Shown here: positions 20,432 through 32,782 of the stretch, in pieces
How positions within the stretch are numbered: the first letter of the stretch is position 1
Layout of the letters: the number at the start of each line of letters is the position of its first letter
NCBI GenBank assembly: GCA_033816765.1
Contig: CM066291.1
Location: forward strand, 3,224,001 to 3,288,000
Reading direction: 5' to 3'
DNA from: Nothopassalora personata
Lineage: Eukaryota > Ascomycota > Dothideomycetes > Mycosphaerellales > Mycosphaerellaceae
DNA: 64,000 bases
Translations under genes and position numbers: made by a program
The notes under the pieces: generated by a model
Seen by the model: the letters and a program-made list of their open reading frames with translations, nothing else
What the model was told of the DNA's origin: nothing
Database searches by the model: none

Positions 20432-21887
20432 ATGCTTGCCGCCCTCTTTGTTCTTCTCTCGGCGCTGGCGCTCCAGACCATATCCGCTGCATCGGTCTTT
20501 GCTCACTTCATGGTCTCGAATTCATATGCCTACGACGAGGCCCAATGGGAGACGGACATCAAGGCAGCTCAACAAGTCGGCATCGATGGCTTCGCGCTCA
20601 ATTGGATCCCGCCTAACTGTCAGGACGACGAGAGCTGGGCCATCGATAGAATTGATGACGCTTTTCACGCCGCCGAGAACCTGGGCTTCAAGCTCATGTA
20701 CTCGTTCGACATGAGCTGGACTTCGTGCAACCAGTACTGGAACCAGACCTTTATGCAGCAGATGATCTCCAAATATGCTGGTAGCTCCGCAACATACTAC
20801 TGGAACAGCAACATCCTGGTCTCTACCTACGGGGGCGACCAAGTTCAGCAGTACGGCAACTCATTCTTCCAAGGCCTGAAGGACAACATGCGGAACACAC
20901 ACGCCATCACCCTGGCTCCGGCTCTGACCAAATACTCGATGGCCGCGCAGACCGGCGCACAGTCCGCGGCCTCTCAGCTTATCTCCGAGTACCCCTCAAT
21001 CGACGGCTACATGAACTGGCAAGCCTGGCCACTCGATGTTGACCAGAACATCACTGCCTCGCCTGACCTGGCGTTCCAGTCTGCATTGAAGAATGCAGGT
21101 AAGACCGGACCTTACATCATGGGTAAGTCATGCAAGGAGTTTGTGATCACAAGTGAACAAGTGGCTTACACTCGTTGCAGCTATGTCCCCGTGGCAGTAC
21201 AAGGATCTCAACAACGGCAACCCTCTCGACTCATGGGTGGCATACAGTGACATGCTGTTTCCAAAGCGCTTCCAGCAGATCACCCAGAATGATCAGATCC
21301 AGCCTGACATCATCGAGATTCTGACATGGAACGACTTCTGCGAGTCTCACTACATCCGTGACCTGCCCTCGCAGGACATCACCGCCACGGACTATGTCGA
21401 GCTCGGCGAAATGGGCGCCTATGTTTGGGGTCAGAACCATGCACCTTGGCGAATCATTGCCAAGTACTACATCAGCTGGTGGAAGACAGGCAAGGCACCA
21501 GACATCACCATGGATCAGGTCGTCTTCTGGCACCGAATACATCCCAAGGCGACCATCTGCACTGATGGCTCTTCAAGTGGCATCCGCAACTTTGAGTATC
21601 CAGAGGATGCTGTGTTTGCCTGGGCTCTTGTAAAGGATGCTGCCACAATCTCAATGTCCATCGGCAGCAACACGTACTGGACCTTCTCAGCAGACAACAG
21701 CGGTCCGACCTTCGGCATGGTGCCCTTCCCGCTCTACGTACCTGGCGATGGAGTCACACCCGAGGTCGCCATAATCCGTGGAGGCAAGACCGTCTACACG
21801 ACCAACAGCTCCCAACCTGTCTCGAGTCACTGCGCTTATCAAAATTTCAACCCCGTGGTCAACCTTGTTGGTACGACTTCGGTTTAA
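20432..21887 (+). CDS. secreted GH71 alpha-1,3-glucanase (mutanase)
   Basis: Exons 20432-21122 and 21181-21887 give 465 aa. The 58 bp intron starts GTAAGT and ends TTGCAG, and joining restores PYIMAMSPWQYKDL. Signal peptide at about 1-19 (MLAALFVLLSALALQTISA). GH71 catalytic domain from about 22: VFAHFMVSN, then GIDGFALNW, then LGFKLMYSFDMSW, then GYMNWQAWP, MSPWQYK and ILTWNDFCESHYI. The C-terminal 120 residues are a beta-rich extension. The family hydrolyses alpha-1,3-glucan of fungal cell walls, with roles in wall remodelling, septum or spore release, or attack on other fungi. Start chosen at the signal peptide Met; an upstream in-frame codon adds only a hydrophilic leader. Confidence 0.92.
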
Positions 21888-22562
21888 CGCGACATCTTCA
21901 CGACACCATGGCTTACACTCCTTCTCTCTGGCAGGCCAAGGCATCAATCACGGTCTGTGATCTGGAACCATGGCTTCGATTCTTTTTTGGTACTTTGGTA
22001 CTTTGCGATTTTTTGTTTACATTGCATCTTGCATTAGCAGCGGCCAGTGACTCAGGCTTGGTTTGTACGATCGACATGCCGTTACGGGATGAAGATAGAG
22101 TCTTAGATTAGCGAAGGTGTTTTTGCGGGCAATGGATATCATTCGAGAGGTTTCACAGCGCGGCTTGCGTTTCAACTTCGCGTCATCCCTTGTTCGCTTT
22201 GTCCTCGAGAAGAACCATAGCGTCGGGCTGTTGGCTTGTAGCTTGGGACTGCAGCAAAACAAACACATTGTAAGCAGTTTCACATTCCGTTCACCTCGGT
22301 GATCGTGCTGCCTGCTGACTTCCTGACTCCACTTCCTAGATGTTGTGGCGAATAGTGCCTTCAACATCTGACAGTGATTGCTCTGCACCATATCAGTTCT
22401 AGACGTCGAGTCGTGCCCACGGCATCTCATACACAGCACCGTTGCCTATTATGATGCTGGTTTCTTCTCGCATTCTGCCCACATTGTCGCTTGGCATGTC
22501 TTCCACAAGGCACAAAAGTGTAGCAAGCAATTACTCATGTTCAAGACCAACACCCACCACAG
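21888..22562. other. intergenic region
   Basis: 3' flank of the GH71 gene. Possible coding-like fragments before 22,563 (around 22,442-22,560, ending at a potential CAG acceptor) may be upstream exon remains of the broken gene that follows; not supported enough to call. Confidence 0.4.
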
Positions 22563-23174
22563 ACACTGAACGTCACGTCAGGATCAAACGATGTCAACAC
22601 GTTCATGCGCCGCGCCCAGCAGTGCTCCGGTCTTGGTAGCCCAGATCTCGAACACCTGTATATCGACATGGTCGATGCACTCCACGAGGACGATTTCACT
22701 ACCGATACACTGCAGGATGTTATGTTTGCATGTGGCACACTGATTGCAAAGCCACAGATGTCTCCGCGGAGAAAGGCTCGATATTACGAGATCCGAGCAT
22801 CAGCGACTCTGCTTTTGGCACTTTCAGGGCAGGAAGCTAACCTGTTGAAAACAGCCCGCTGGCATTACACGCAGGCATGAACGCGGTATACCGAGGCTTG
22901 CAATAGCTACATTGACAGAGTCGACAATCAGCTGCTTCCACAGTGCAATGTTGTCTGGCAGACCGGTGCAATGGCTCAAGATGTCGGTGATCCTGACTAC
23001 GACCGGCCTGGCAACATTACAAAAGAAGGGACGCCCCAAGCCGCTCCTCAGCAAAGATTTCCGAGCCGCCCATCATTTTCACCGCTGACTCCAGCACCAC
23101 AAGATCCAGCTCAAGGACAAGCCGCTGCTCCCGCAAGGACATCAGAAGCATCTTACAAAGATCTCGTGAAGTAA
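22563..23174 (+). pseudogene. broken TPR-like gene with one in-frame TGA
   Basis: One frame is open from 22563 to the stop at 23172-23174 except for a single TGA at 22878-22880. The encoded text looks real on both sides. Before the TGA is a helical stretch with TPR-like spacing (ARYYEIRASATLLLALSG, then LLKTARWHYTQA). After it TRYTEACNSYIDRVDNQLLP continues the helix, then comes a Pro/Gln-rich tail. The codon could come from CGA by one transition. An acceptor-like CAG lies just before 22563, so at least one upstream exon is likely. No GT placed to splice the stop out was found. I do not recognise the family. Confidence 0.4.
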
Positions 23175-24865
23175 CGCTTCGATAAGACCCTGGATGACGA
23201 GCTGACAACAGAGGATCTGTACGATTATGTGAAAGCACACAGAACGAACACCGGTCCTAGACTAGAGATACGGTGAAGTACGCAATCCGAACTATTTTGA
23301 GGGAGAAGGAGGTATGTGAAAGCCACCTTCGACGTTGCTCCTGCTGACTTCTGTAGGAATCTACGTCGAGACGTCTGAAGGAGCCTCCGGAGGGTGCTGG
23401 GAGTTGACTGCTGAGGCTTAGGACCGTGTTGCAACGAATGTAGAGTTGGAGGATTAATGACAGGGAAATTTCTCATGGCTTGTAGTTTGGATTTCCGTAG
23501 AAGGGGCTCAGATCCGGTCTGCGCAGTGGAGAGGAGTGTTGGAACACCATCTCTTGGTCGACTAGAGCGATGAAGTCAATGCATTTCGCTCTCTCTGTGG
23601 TCTAGTAGACGCCGCTGTCTCATTTACCTTCTCACGAGTCTTTCGTGTCTTCCGTGCTGTCGGTTCCTTCTTTGCGACTTTTGCTTTCAGATCATCCATC
23701 TTGATTGATACTGCCGCCCTGCTTTTTGGTCTTTCGCTCGCCTGGTTGGACCACCATGGGTAGATATTGCTGCGCCACGTCGTATGTTGCACCCTCTAGG
23801 CTGAAGTCCAGATCCCACTTTGTAGCTTTGCACTTGTTGTATTATCAAAACAGAACACTCTGAAGTTATTACTTGGCGAATCAGATGCATTATGGTGATT
23901 TACATCTCTAGCATCCATTTCGGAAATTTCTCGAGGGCGCTGCAGCCGCTCCAGCCGTGTATAAGTAGTTTGAGACAATAAAGGGATCTCCTCTACACCG
24001 TGTTTACAGGCTCTGGTTTTGACAATGCCGAACGATGCTGGTCTATGCCACATTTCTGGAGTTCACACGGCAAAGGCGAGGTCCCGTGCGTACATCTGAT
24101 GCCAGTTTGTGCGAGGCTCTCGTGATCTCCAGCAGTATATGCTGGCCACGAGATTATAGATTCGAACATGTGCACCTTAGACAGAGCGTCGAAGAAGGAT
24201 CGAATCTGCTTCTTCGTGGCAGTAATTCTTTTCTGTTACCGGATCATGAACTGCAGATATGCGAATTGTCGGGCCTCATTTCAATGCGTGAACTTGTTAT
24301 ACAAAGATGGCCTCCCGTTGTGAAGGAACCATAATCATGAAGTTGCAACAAGGGCTTCGCCAATGCATGATCGATAGTCTCCGGGGCTAGAAGTCTAAGA
24401 TGATAAGGTGTACTATGCTGCTCGGCGCATAATACGCGGTACATCTTATCAGTAAATGTCACCCCTTAAAGAGGTACGATTGAGATCAAAAAAATATGCC
24501 TTGCAGATCTGCCGCGGCTTACCACTTCCCCCAATCGACTCGCTTGCTTCCGCACTCGGAGCATTGGCAACTAAAGTTCAGGCTGTCTTTTCTTTCGTGG
24601 ACCTTCTGTCGTGCGCTGGTCTCAGGTTGAGGATCGGACTCTTCAGCGCTGGAGGATGCACTCTCTGCGATGCTCGGTCTGTCAAGAAGTAGCAGCTCAG
24701 AATGTACTGAGTTTTCTATTCTGTGTGCGGAACCACACAAGCTCCTTTTCTGCCTTTATACCCACGACGACGATATTCGTTGGGCCGAGAAGTCTCAGCG
24801 ATACTTTCAGCAAAATGCAGCCCCTACATTCCCCCCTTCACACCCGCCAACGCCACGTGGAAACA
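23175..24865. other. intergenic region
   Basis: 1.7 kb without a supportable gene. Short frames only; one minus-strand frame (23,562-23,792) is lysine-rich low complexity without family character. No tRNA-like or repeat structure noticed. Confidence 0.5.
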
Positions 24866-25237
24866 TCACGACTTCACATCATCTTCAACAGTGTCGTCGC
24901 TGTCCTCCCCATCCTTATCGCTGTGCTCACTTGCTTTAGCAGCAGCAGCAGCAGCCTCCTCCCTCTTCACCCTTCGCTCCTTCTGCTTCTCCTTGACCTT
25001 CTTCGGCTTCTTGGCACTGACAGGACCATCGGCATGCTTATTCTTCCACATTCCACCATATCTATAGTGAGGGAAATCCTTCTCCAGGCCACGGGCATCT
25101 TCTTCGCCTCCAGAGACGCTACGCCAGCACGCTCCGGGACAGAGAAAGTTCCAGGTACCAGTCTCGTCGATTTGGCAGCGGACCAGCACGGGTCTTGGGG
25201 TGTGGCACAGAGTGCATGGCTTGTTGTGGTCTGCCAT
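24866..25237 (-). CDS. small conserved fungal cysteine/lysine-rich protein
   Basis: 123 aa from the Met at 25237. The in-frame extension to 25363 is possible but looks like a leader. The N-terminal half holds cysteines in pairs: CTLCH (about 7-11), VRCQIDETGTWNFLCPGACW (about 18-37), a probable small zinc fold, followed by HYRYGGMWKNKHADGP. The C-terminal half is a lysine/glutamate helix (KKPKKVKEKQKERRVKREE), an Ala run and an acidic tail (DKDGEDSDDTVEDD). The pattern looks like a conserved fungal family, but I know no function. Downstream of the arsenite methyltransferase gene on the same strand. Confidence 0.75.
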   Translation of the reverse strand: MADHNKPCTLCHTPRPVLVRCQIDETGTWNFLCPGACWRSVSGGEEDARGLEKDFPHYRYGGMWKNKHADGPVSAKKPKKVKEKQKERRVKREEAAAAAAKASEHSDKDGEDSDDTVEDDVKS

Positions 25238-25623
25238 CGCCGTGGATTCTGAGTACTGTTGTGGGCTATAGTTGCTGAGGTATGTTGTTCTTTGGATGAG
25301 AAAATCATTGGGATTAAGGTCGACCGTCAGTCTCAATGACATCATGATTCTGCTCTTTGTCACACATTTGAGTCTGGTTGATCACGAATGACAACCAGTG
25401 CCGTCACGAGCATTATTGGGGGGAGCGTTAAGTATACAATTTTCTGTACACACCTCGTGCCATTATTGTGATACTGCCACTCGTCAGCATGAATCCTGGT
25501 TGAAGACACCATTATCGTTCGAGACTTTGGTGCATCCATGATATTTGGATATCTCTACACAATTAGCAAATGCGGCAGCAGTGTCAAACAATCAGACGCC
25601 TGCTATCGGATGATCTTCGGCGC
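25238..25623. other. intergenic region
   Basis: 386 bp between two minus-strand genes; presumed promoter of the gene ending at 24866. Nothing else seen. Confidence 0.55.
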
Positions 25624-26610
25624 CTAGGGCTTGATAGCATAGATCTTGAACGAGCCTGGAGGAATGTTAGTGAGCATCATGACACATCAGGACTAGAAGA
25701 CTTACCAGCGAACTGATTGAAATCAACATCATCAAAATCCTTCACCGTCGCAGCTTGGGTCGGCTCACAGTTCTTCTCCGATGTTCCACAACAACTACTT
25801 TTCTTCTCCTCCTTCGCAGCCTCCGGCGGCGCACAGCATCCAGCATTCGTCCCATCACTATGCCTGTAAACGTTGAGATCGCTCTTCGCATCCACAATCA
25901 GAATCTAGAAGTGTCCCATGTCAGCATTAAACTCTCGAAATCAGCTCGGCCATGCTTACATCCTTGAAGCCCGCCTCCCTCAACCACCTCTCATAACTCT
26001 CAACCCGACTTGCCCCAGCAATACACCCAACATAAAGCGCCATGGAATTCTTGACCTCCTCCGGCAATGGTCCCTTCGCCAAAATATCACTAATCGCCAC
26101 ACGACCCCCCGGCTTCAAAATCCGTGCCATCTCGTTGAAAACCAAGTGCTTATCCTCCTCTGGCACAAGATTAACAACACAATTGCTGATGATGCAGTCG
26201 GCGGATGCGTCCTGTAGCGACATAGCTGTGATGCCAGATTTGACAAACTGTACCTCCTCCCCCAAGCCCAACTTCGCCTTAATCTGCTCCGCCCGTGCCA
26301 ACATGTCATCGCTGGAATCGACACCAATCGCCTTGCCTGTCTTTCCCACTTTCTTCGCGGCCTGGAAAACATCAAAGCCCGCGCCACTACCCAGGTCAAC
26401 GACGACTTCGCCCTCCTTGATCCCCGCAATGGCGAAAGGGTTGCCACAACTTAGGCCGAGGTTGGATTCTTGAGGGACGGAATCGAGTTCTTCTTTGCTG
26501 TAGCCAAATTCAGCTGCGACACGGGCGCCATAGGAACCGTCGCCGTAGTCTTCTCTGGCGGCTCTGCCGTAGTGAGATGTTACTTGGTCGTAGACGCCGA
26601 GGGAGCCCAT
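25624..26610 (-). CDS. arsM: arsenite S-adenosylmethionine methyltransferase
   Basis: AS3MT/ArsM family, converting As(III) to methylated and finally volatile forms using SAM; a cytosolic detoxification enzyme. Exons (minus) 26610-25960, 25904-25706 and 25655-25624 give 293 aa. The introns of 55 and 50 bp begin GTAAGC and GTAAGT, and the last exon restores the typical ending QFAGSFKIYAIKP. SAM-binding motif VVDLGSGAGFD (about 70-80). Arsenic-binding cysteines at C55 (NLGLSC), C143 (IISNC) and C195 (YVGC) match the conserved triad. Exon 2 adds two CC pairs (GCCAPPE, SSCCGTSEKNC) in a C-terminal segment, as in other microbial members. Confidence 0.93.
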
Positions 26611-27243
26611 GTTGGTCGGGGTTGTGATGGTGTTGGTGGTGTTGAGAAGTTGACCCTAGATTTGGTCAAGAAAGGTAGTTCGATTGTAGAGCTAAGGTGG
26701 AACGTAGAGTTGGAGCAATGCGATAAGCCGAAACATTTGATGTGTACAACGCACATATATCACAGGTGAAGAAGTGGACGATCTAGGGTTCGGTGCCAGT
26801 TTGCCGTGAGCACGTACAGTATTTCAATGCACCAATCATAGCTGACTTGTGACAACCTCGAGCTTAGAGTTTGCCTGTGCCAAGCGGCTGGATCATCAGT
26901 ACGACATAGAATTTGTTGGAAGCGGCTTGGTTTACCTGTTGTGACCGATCGCATCCCGGTCTCCAAGATCAGCCTATGAAGCGACAGCGGTGACATTCTG
27001 ATTGTTACGGTCGACTGGGTCGTCGCAGGTGCGTGGACAGTGCGAAAGAGAAACAGAAACTAGATTCCGGAACCCGCAGGAACGTAGTTACACAGTATGC
27101 AGCCAAAGAGACAAACGCAATCATCACTACCACGGGCGAACCATGTACGCCGAAAACGCCGGCCTACTTGCTACACATCATCCATCATATCGTCGTCCGT
27201 GTTTGCGCCAAGGTGGTATCATTCAAGGGTCGCGAGACTGTGT
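26611..27243. other. intergenic region
   Basis: Upstream region of the arsenite methyltransferase gene and 3' flank of the acyl-CoA synthetase gene. No element recognised. Confidence 0.55.
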
Positions 27244-29447
27244 TTACTGCTTGCCGTAGGCGGCATCGATCTCCTTCTTGTACTTTTCTTGGATGCCCTT
27301 GCGGTTGAGCTTCATGGCCGAAGTGACCAGTTGCTGCAGTTCAATTTTAGCACAGTCAGCGGCCCATGAAAAGTGGATTGACTTACGTTTTGTGGAGTCC
27401 ACTCCTCATCTGCCAGTACAACACCTTCGATGATCTCGAATCCAGCGAGACCTCCTTTCTTGCCCTGAGCTTGAAGCTCCTTCAGTACGACGTCGTTGAC
27501 CTTCTTGTTGTGGCACAGGTCCTCGAGGCCGTTACCATCGATTCCGTTGTCCTTCGCGAGCTGCTTGAGAGCTGGTTCGGCAGGGACGATGATGGCAATA
27601 GGCTTGTTCTGGTCTTGTGCTGCGTAGACGCAGATGTTGCCGACGACTGAGGTTGAGCGATACACCGACTCGAGCTTCTCAAGAGCGATGTACTCACCGT
27701 TCAGAGTCTTGACCAGGTTCTTCTTGCGATCGACGATTCTGAGCTGACCAAGGCTGTCGAACTCTCCGATGTCTCCAGTCTTGAACCAGCCGTCATCGGT
27801 GAACGACTCTTTGGTCTCCTTCTCGAGGTCCAGGTAACCAGATGTGACAGAGTGTCCACGAATCCAGATCTCGCCTTGTGGCGGGTTGTTGGTGGCGTGG
27901 TATCCGGCATCGGCGAAATCAACGAGCTTGACTTCAATAGAGCCTGGAATCTCACCAAGAGCATTGTCGGTCCATGCGAGTGGGTCCATGAGCGCACCCA
28001 TGGCGGCGGTCTCAGTGAGACCGTAGCCAGAGATCATTGGCGCGATGCACATAGATACGAAGCGCTGAGTCTCCTTTGCGACTGGGCCACCACCGTTCAT
28101 GCAGATTCGCAGTCTTCCACCAGTAGCCTCTGCGACCTTCTTGAATACCACGTTGTCCAAGATGCTTGCACCAGTACCAGCAAGTGGAAGGTAGCCAGCG
28201 TTGCTCATCATGAAGCTCTTCGCGCTCATAGCACCCCAGAACATATTTCTCGAAATTGGATTGAGCTTGGCAACCTTGGCCTGGATGCCCTTCTTGACAG
28301 TCTCCCACACGGCTGGTACACCGACGAGAATGGATGGCTTGAACTCGGCGATGTCACCTCGGCAGTTCCTCATCGAATTGTCAGAGATGGTCTTTGGATT
28401 GCCGTAGCCCATCGTACCACCCCAGTACAGACAAGCGGACTCGAGAACAAACTCGAGAATGTGCGCCAGTGGGAGGTAGGTCAGAAGGCCATCACCTGGA
28501 CCAAGGTAGGGACCGACGATGACGTCGACTCCAGCAATGGCAGCCACGACATTCTTGTGGGTGAGCAGAACGCCCTTGGGTGTACCTGTTGAGCCAGATG
28601 TGTACATGATGCAGCAAAGATCCTCCGGACTTGGTGGAGTGGGCTCGATCATGTTGTCCTCACCAAGCTTGATGAACTCAGTCCAGCTGTGGACAGTCAG
28701 GTGTGGGTGCGCCTCTTTCAGCTTCTCTACATCCTTCTTGATCTGCTCAGGGTTCGACTGTGCGGTCGGGGCGTCGTCGTCGTTGTAGACAACATGCTGG
28801 ATGTCCTTGGCCTCTTGCAGCGGCTTGATGAGCTTCGTAAGGAGGTGTGGATCGAGGAAGATGGCTTTGGCGTTGGTCTGAAGGAGGGAGTGCTTAAGAC
28901 CCTCCTCACCCAGTGTATCATAGGCGGTCACGATGGGCAAGCTCTGGCTCTGAGCGCCGTGAGCGGTGGCGAGCCAGTATGGGTGAGTTGCAGCGAAGAT
29001 GTGTACACGGTCCTGCTTTGGTCGAAGGCCAAGTGCGCGGTATGCACAGCCGACCTTAAGAGCTAGCTGTTCGTACTCGCTGAAGGAGTAGTATTCATAG
29101 CCAGACAGCTCGAAGTAGGACCACTTCTTGTCGACTTCCTGCTCCTTGCCGTCGATGACCTTCTTGACCTTCTTATTCTCGACATGGATCTTGATCAGCT
29201 TCCGCTTACCCAGCGCCTTTGCGTTTCCAAACTTGCGGCTCGATCGGCGGAGGATGTCGTAGATGGTCTTGGTGTCGGGATCTGGCGTGGACTTGAGCTG
29301 GTCTTTGCAGCGAATGTTCCTTCGAGGCACCGTCTCGCCCTCTTGCTTCTCTGCGCCAGGCACCTCGACGGTGAACGGCGGCCGCTTGTAGTTCTTTGGT
29401 TGGGGAACCAATGTTTTGAGATCTTTGCGAGCCATGACGTCGCCCAT
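27244..29447 (-). CDS. FAA1: long-chain fatty acyl-CoA synthetase (FAA1/FAA4 type)
   Basis: ATP-dependent activation of long-chain fatty acids to acyl-CoA. Exons (minus) 29447-27387 and 27333-27244, joined across a 53 bp intron (GTAAGT...CTGCAG), give 716 aa ending KYKKEIDAAYGKQ. Adenylation-domain signatures: YTSGSTGTPKGVLLTH (about 279-294), GGGPVAKETQ, ISGYGLTETAAMG, and GWFKTGDIGEFDSLGQLRIVDRKKNLVKT with the catalytic Lys region, then EYIALEKLE. No C-terminal PTS1, so an ER, lipid-droplet or plasma-membrane location is likelier than peroxisome matrix. Start: the Met before MARKDL; an extension to 29525 adds 26 residues of little family character. Confidence 0.92.
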
Positions 29448-30112
29448 GTTGTCGGTCCCGGAGTGTGCGGTGAAGGGGCTCCTTATAGTGGTGAGTGTGT
29501 CAAAGGACATGCGCACGTGGGACACGTACGTACTGCAGGTGTAAGATGATGGCTCGAACGGCTTGGCTTGGCTTGTTCAGTCAACGGAAACTCCAAGAGA
29601 ACAGGCGAATGCCCAGCAAGCTCCAGACCCTGGCAACGTCATTCGACGTTAGCTCTGGATGTGGAGAAAGGTTGAAACGCAGTACGATTCAACAATTGTT
29701 TTAAATCACAACGACACGCTGCATTTGCATGGCATGGCCTGCATGACAGATGAATCTGGCTGCAGCTGGAGTTCGGTCGTTGCTTTGGAGATATCGAAGT
29801 TCACTGGACGAGAATGCGCCACAACGGATATGTGTGTGACTTTGATGGGACGACAGCCACACGCCCCCATGGACGCTTCCTGGTTCAGTGGAGCTTCAGA
29901 CCTTAGCAAACGAGATCGATAGCGAAAGGATCGTGTCTTGATCCATGCACTCCCAATTCCTCAGCTTCCTGCCCCCATCGTGACAATATCGATGTCAATA
30001 ATACAGTGATCCCGACTACATGCTACGACGCATAGTTACTGTAGTCGCGAGCACTGTCTAATCCGACTCCGATCCCGTGATGCTTCGATGTGAAATTTGC
30101 CTCGTCAGCACC
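29448..30112. promoter_or_regulatory. divergent promoter region, acyl-CoA synthetase / RKM5-like
   Basis: 665 bp between divergent start codons; no distinct motif or small gene recognised. Confidence 0.5.
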
Positions 30113-31031
30113 ATGGATACACTTCTGCCACGGCTTGGTGAGGAGATCGTGGACGTGGATGAAGGTCAGCAGCTTGCAGTGCTATCAGTCTGTCCGTCAA
30201 TAGTAACAGGTAAGTGCAGAGACTTTCGACGTCTTCTCTCAATCTGTGCCTTCACGCGACTTAGGGATGGTGGACGCCAAAGCCGCGGTTCTTGAGTTGA
30301 CCATCTCTGGGCGAGACTTCGAGGTGGCTCAGTCGCCTGGCATCTTACAGTCTGCACGTGGTGGCGGCACTACAGGAGCTGCTCTATGGCAGACCTCTGT
30401 CCGTCTGGCGGAGTGGCTGGCATGGTCGCAAAATCCTTTGTTCCAGCACGGCGTCCTGAATGCGGGGTCGACGGCATTGGAGCTAGGTGCTGGCATATCT
30501 GGACTCGTGCCTCTGGTCTTAAGCTCACGGATGGGTCGGTGCTTTGCAACAGATCAGCCGTATGTGCTCAAGGTGCTGAACGATAACATTCTTGCCAATA
30601 CCAAAGTCAAGGCTCAAGACAAGAAAAAGGCGAAATCAGACCCACAGAGCCGCATCAGCACATTTGCCTTGGACTGGGAAAATGATGACATTGCCAGCGT
30701 ACTCGCTGCAAATGATGTCGAATTCGGTACGGATCTCTTACTGGCCGTCGATTGTATATACAACTATGCTCTGATTGAGCCATTAGTCCAGACTTGTACC
30801 GACATATGCAAGATGCGTTTGCAGGAAGATGACGACGGCGACTGCACGAAGGCGCCGACTGTCTGCATTATCGCTCAGCAACTACGACAGCCGGATGTGT
30901 TCGAACAGTGGCTTCGAAGCTTTCAACAGCATTTCCGGGTCTGGCGCTTGCCAAACGATCTGCTCTCTATCGATCTGCGAGAGAACAGCGGCTTCGTTGT
31001 CCACATCGGCGTCCTGCGAGGTGATGGGTGA
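30113..31031 (+). CDS. RKM5: RKM5-like lysine methyltransferase (methyltransferase family 16)
   Basis: Exons 30113-30209 and 30265-31031 with a 55 bp intron (GTAAGT...ACTTAG) give 287 aa. The junction restores TGMVDAKAAVLELTISGRDF, which matches this family better than the unspliced start at 30246. Seven-beta-strand SAM methyltransferase of family 16: the N-terminal part has QSPGILQSARGGGTTGAALWQ, then the SAM motif ALELGAGISGLVPL (about 125-138), ATDQPYVLKVLNDNI (acidic residue for ribose) and LLLAVDCIYNYALIEPLV (post-I motif region). Yeast Rkm5 methylates ribosomal protein L1; the same substrate here is inference. Divergent from the acyl-CoA synthetase gene. Confidence 0.87.
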
Positions 31032-32782
31032 CATCGCTGCAAATGGTGACATCGGTCTGGCAGCACGAGGTGATGGCACGACAGCACTCTGCAACCATCT
31101 GGTGCGATCGCAAACGCTTTGGACCGTACACCAAAAGTACAAAGTTCCAGAGTCTCTGCAAGCTCATCCCGGACTTTGCGTCAAGCTTGATTCTGGGCCG
31201 GGTCGATCCAGTACCGTGGTGTTCGTGCTTCTGTCAGTCTCCAGTGAAGTGGAGCCGGCAGCACGATAGCAGCGACACTGGCATGTGTTCGATCACCAGG
31301 ATAGCAGAAGTCCAGGAACGGCGAGGGAAATCGATCATCTCACTCACAGTGACTACGCGCCGACGAATGCCCTCGCTGTTCCTTCACTCATCAAGCTCGC
31401 CATGTGGCACAGAGACGGCCACCGACGCGCCGTACGCTTTACGAAACGACATTGCTGGCTTGTCAGGCCTAACTGTTGGTTGTGCGGCTGGGCAAGGCAC
31501 TGCACCGAGCTGACAGCGCACAGACCGCCTCATGGCACAGTATGTGGGGCCGCAACATGTCTACTAGCTATTGCAAGTGCTCTTTCCACGAGGCAGTGAG
31601 TCAATGGTGCCGCGATGTGTTGTTGTGTATAGCATTACAGTAGCTTCGGGTCTTCATGCCTAAGGCAAGCAGTAACAGTGCAAGGAATGGCAAGGCGAGG
31701 CTTCCCTGCACATTGTGCAGCACTACAGACGTCGGGGCTGCGGATGCCGGCGTTCCTACAGGTGAGAAGCCCAGCAGTGGAGGGCATTAGTTGCAGATGC
31801 TCCAGCTGTTGAACCAATACCTCAACTACCACGCACAGCACTGCGTGTTAAGTGCTGTATTCGTGCCCGACCAAGCCAACGTCCACGCGTGAAGTGAAGC
31901 AGTGGTTTAGCTGGCCTCATGGTCCTGCGACAGTTGAGCCCCTCACGATATGCCAACGAAGCACAATCGATGCATGTGAGCGTCGCACCGTAGAACCCAG
32001 CTGTCGTGATTCGCTTCGGGTCCTCACAGCATTAGGCGTTCGCAGCAATCATGTTGGAAGTGCGGAATGAGGTAAAAGATCAATGTAGATCTCTGGTTGG
32101 TCTCTGCCTGCGATCTAGCTGAGTGCATGACTGTGATACATCCGACCGTCTCCCGGTGGTTGTCGTGGTCCGAACTCCACTTCACCTCGTCCCCCGGCGG
32201 CTGCGACACCTTCTTCCTTTGTTTGTGTTTCACCATTTGATCACTTGGTGAGCATTTTGGGTAGTCGACGCGAGCACCCGAACAAGGACGAACGCATGCT
32301 GCTGCGCCTCAGCTTCTCGCTTGGCTGTCCAACGTGCCGCGATCCTCGATCCTTCACCGCTGGAGGGGCATCGCACTTGGTTGATATTGCCTGTTGGTGT
32401 TGTTTCTGAGCCGCAGACTCACTCATCACAACAGCGAGTATTCGAGGTATTGCACACGGTGGTGGCCCGGCCAAGCTGCAAGTCGCGAAGCATTGGGAAG
32501 CTATCTACAGAGCATCGACGCGAACGATAATCTATCCCACGCGGTATCACAGCCTAGACCGGATCTGCCCGCATGACATCGATGGATCCGCGCAGAGGAC
32601 GTGGCACAGGACTCGAACATTGGAACTGCGGTGGTTGAGCAGAGCATTGGGGGCGTTGTGTCACCAGAACGGCCTTCCCGCGAACTGCTGCTGCTGCTGT
32701 TACAGCAGCTGCGATACAAGATACCTCAACAGACATACACGCATACCTCGATCGTGCCTGTGAATGGTCAACAAGACAGACC
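31032..32782. other. long intergenic region
   Basis: 1.75 kb between two plus-strand genes. Only short, mutually overlapping frames on both strands; none shows a domain or plausible splice structure. Probably the promoter and long 5' leader of the kinase-like gene. Confidence 0.55.

Noticed and set aside
27852..28592. 246-codon plus-strand frame opposite the acyl-CoA synthetase
   Set aside because: It is the antisense shadow of a strongly conserved coding region and has no domain of its own.
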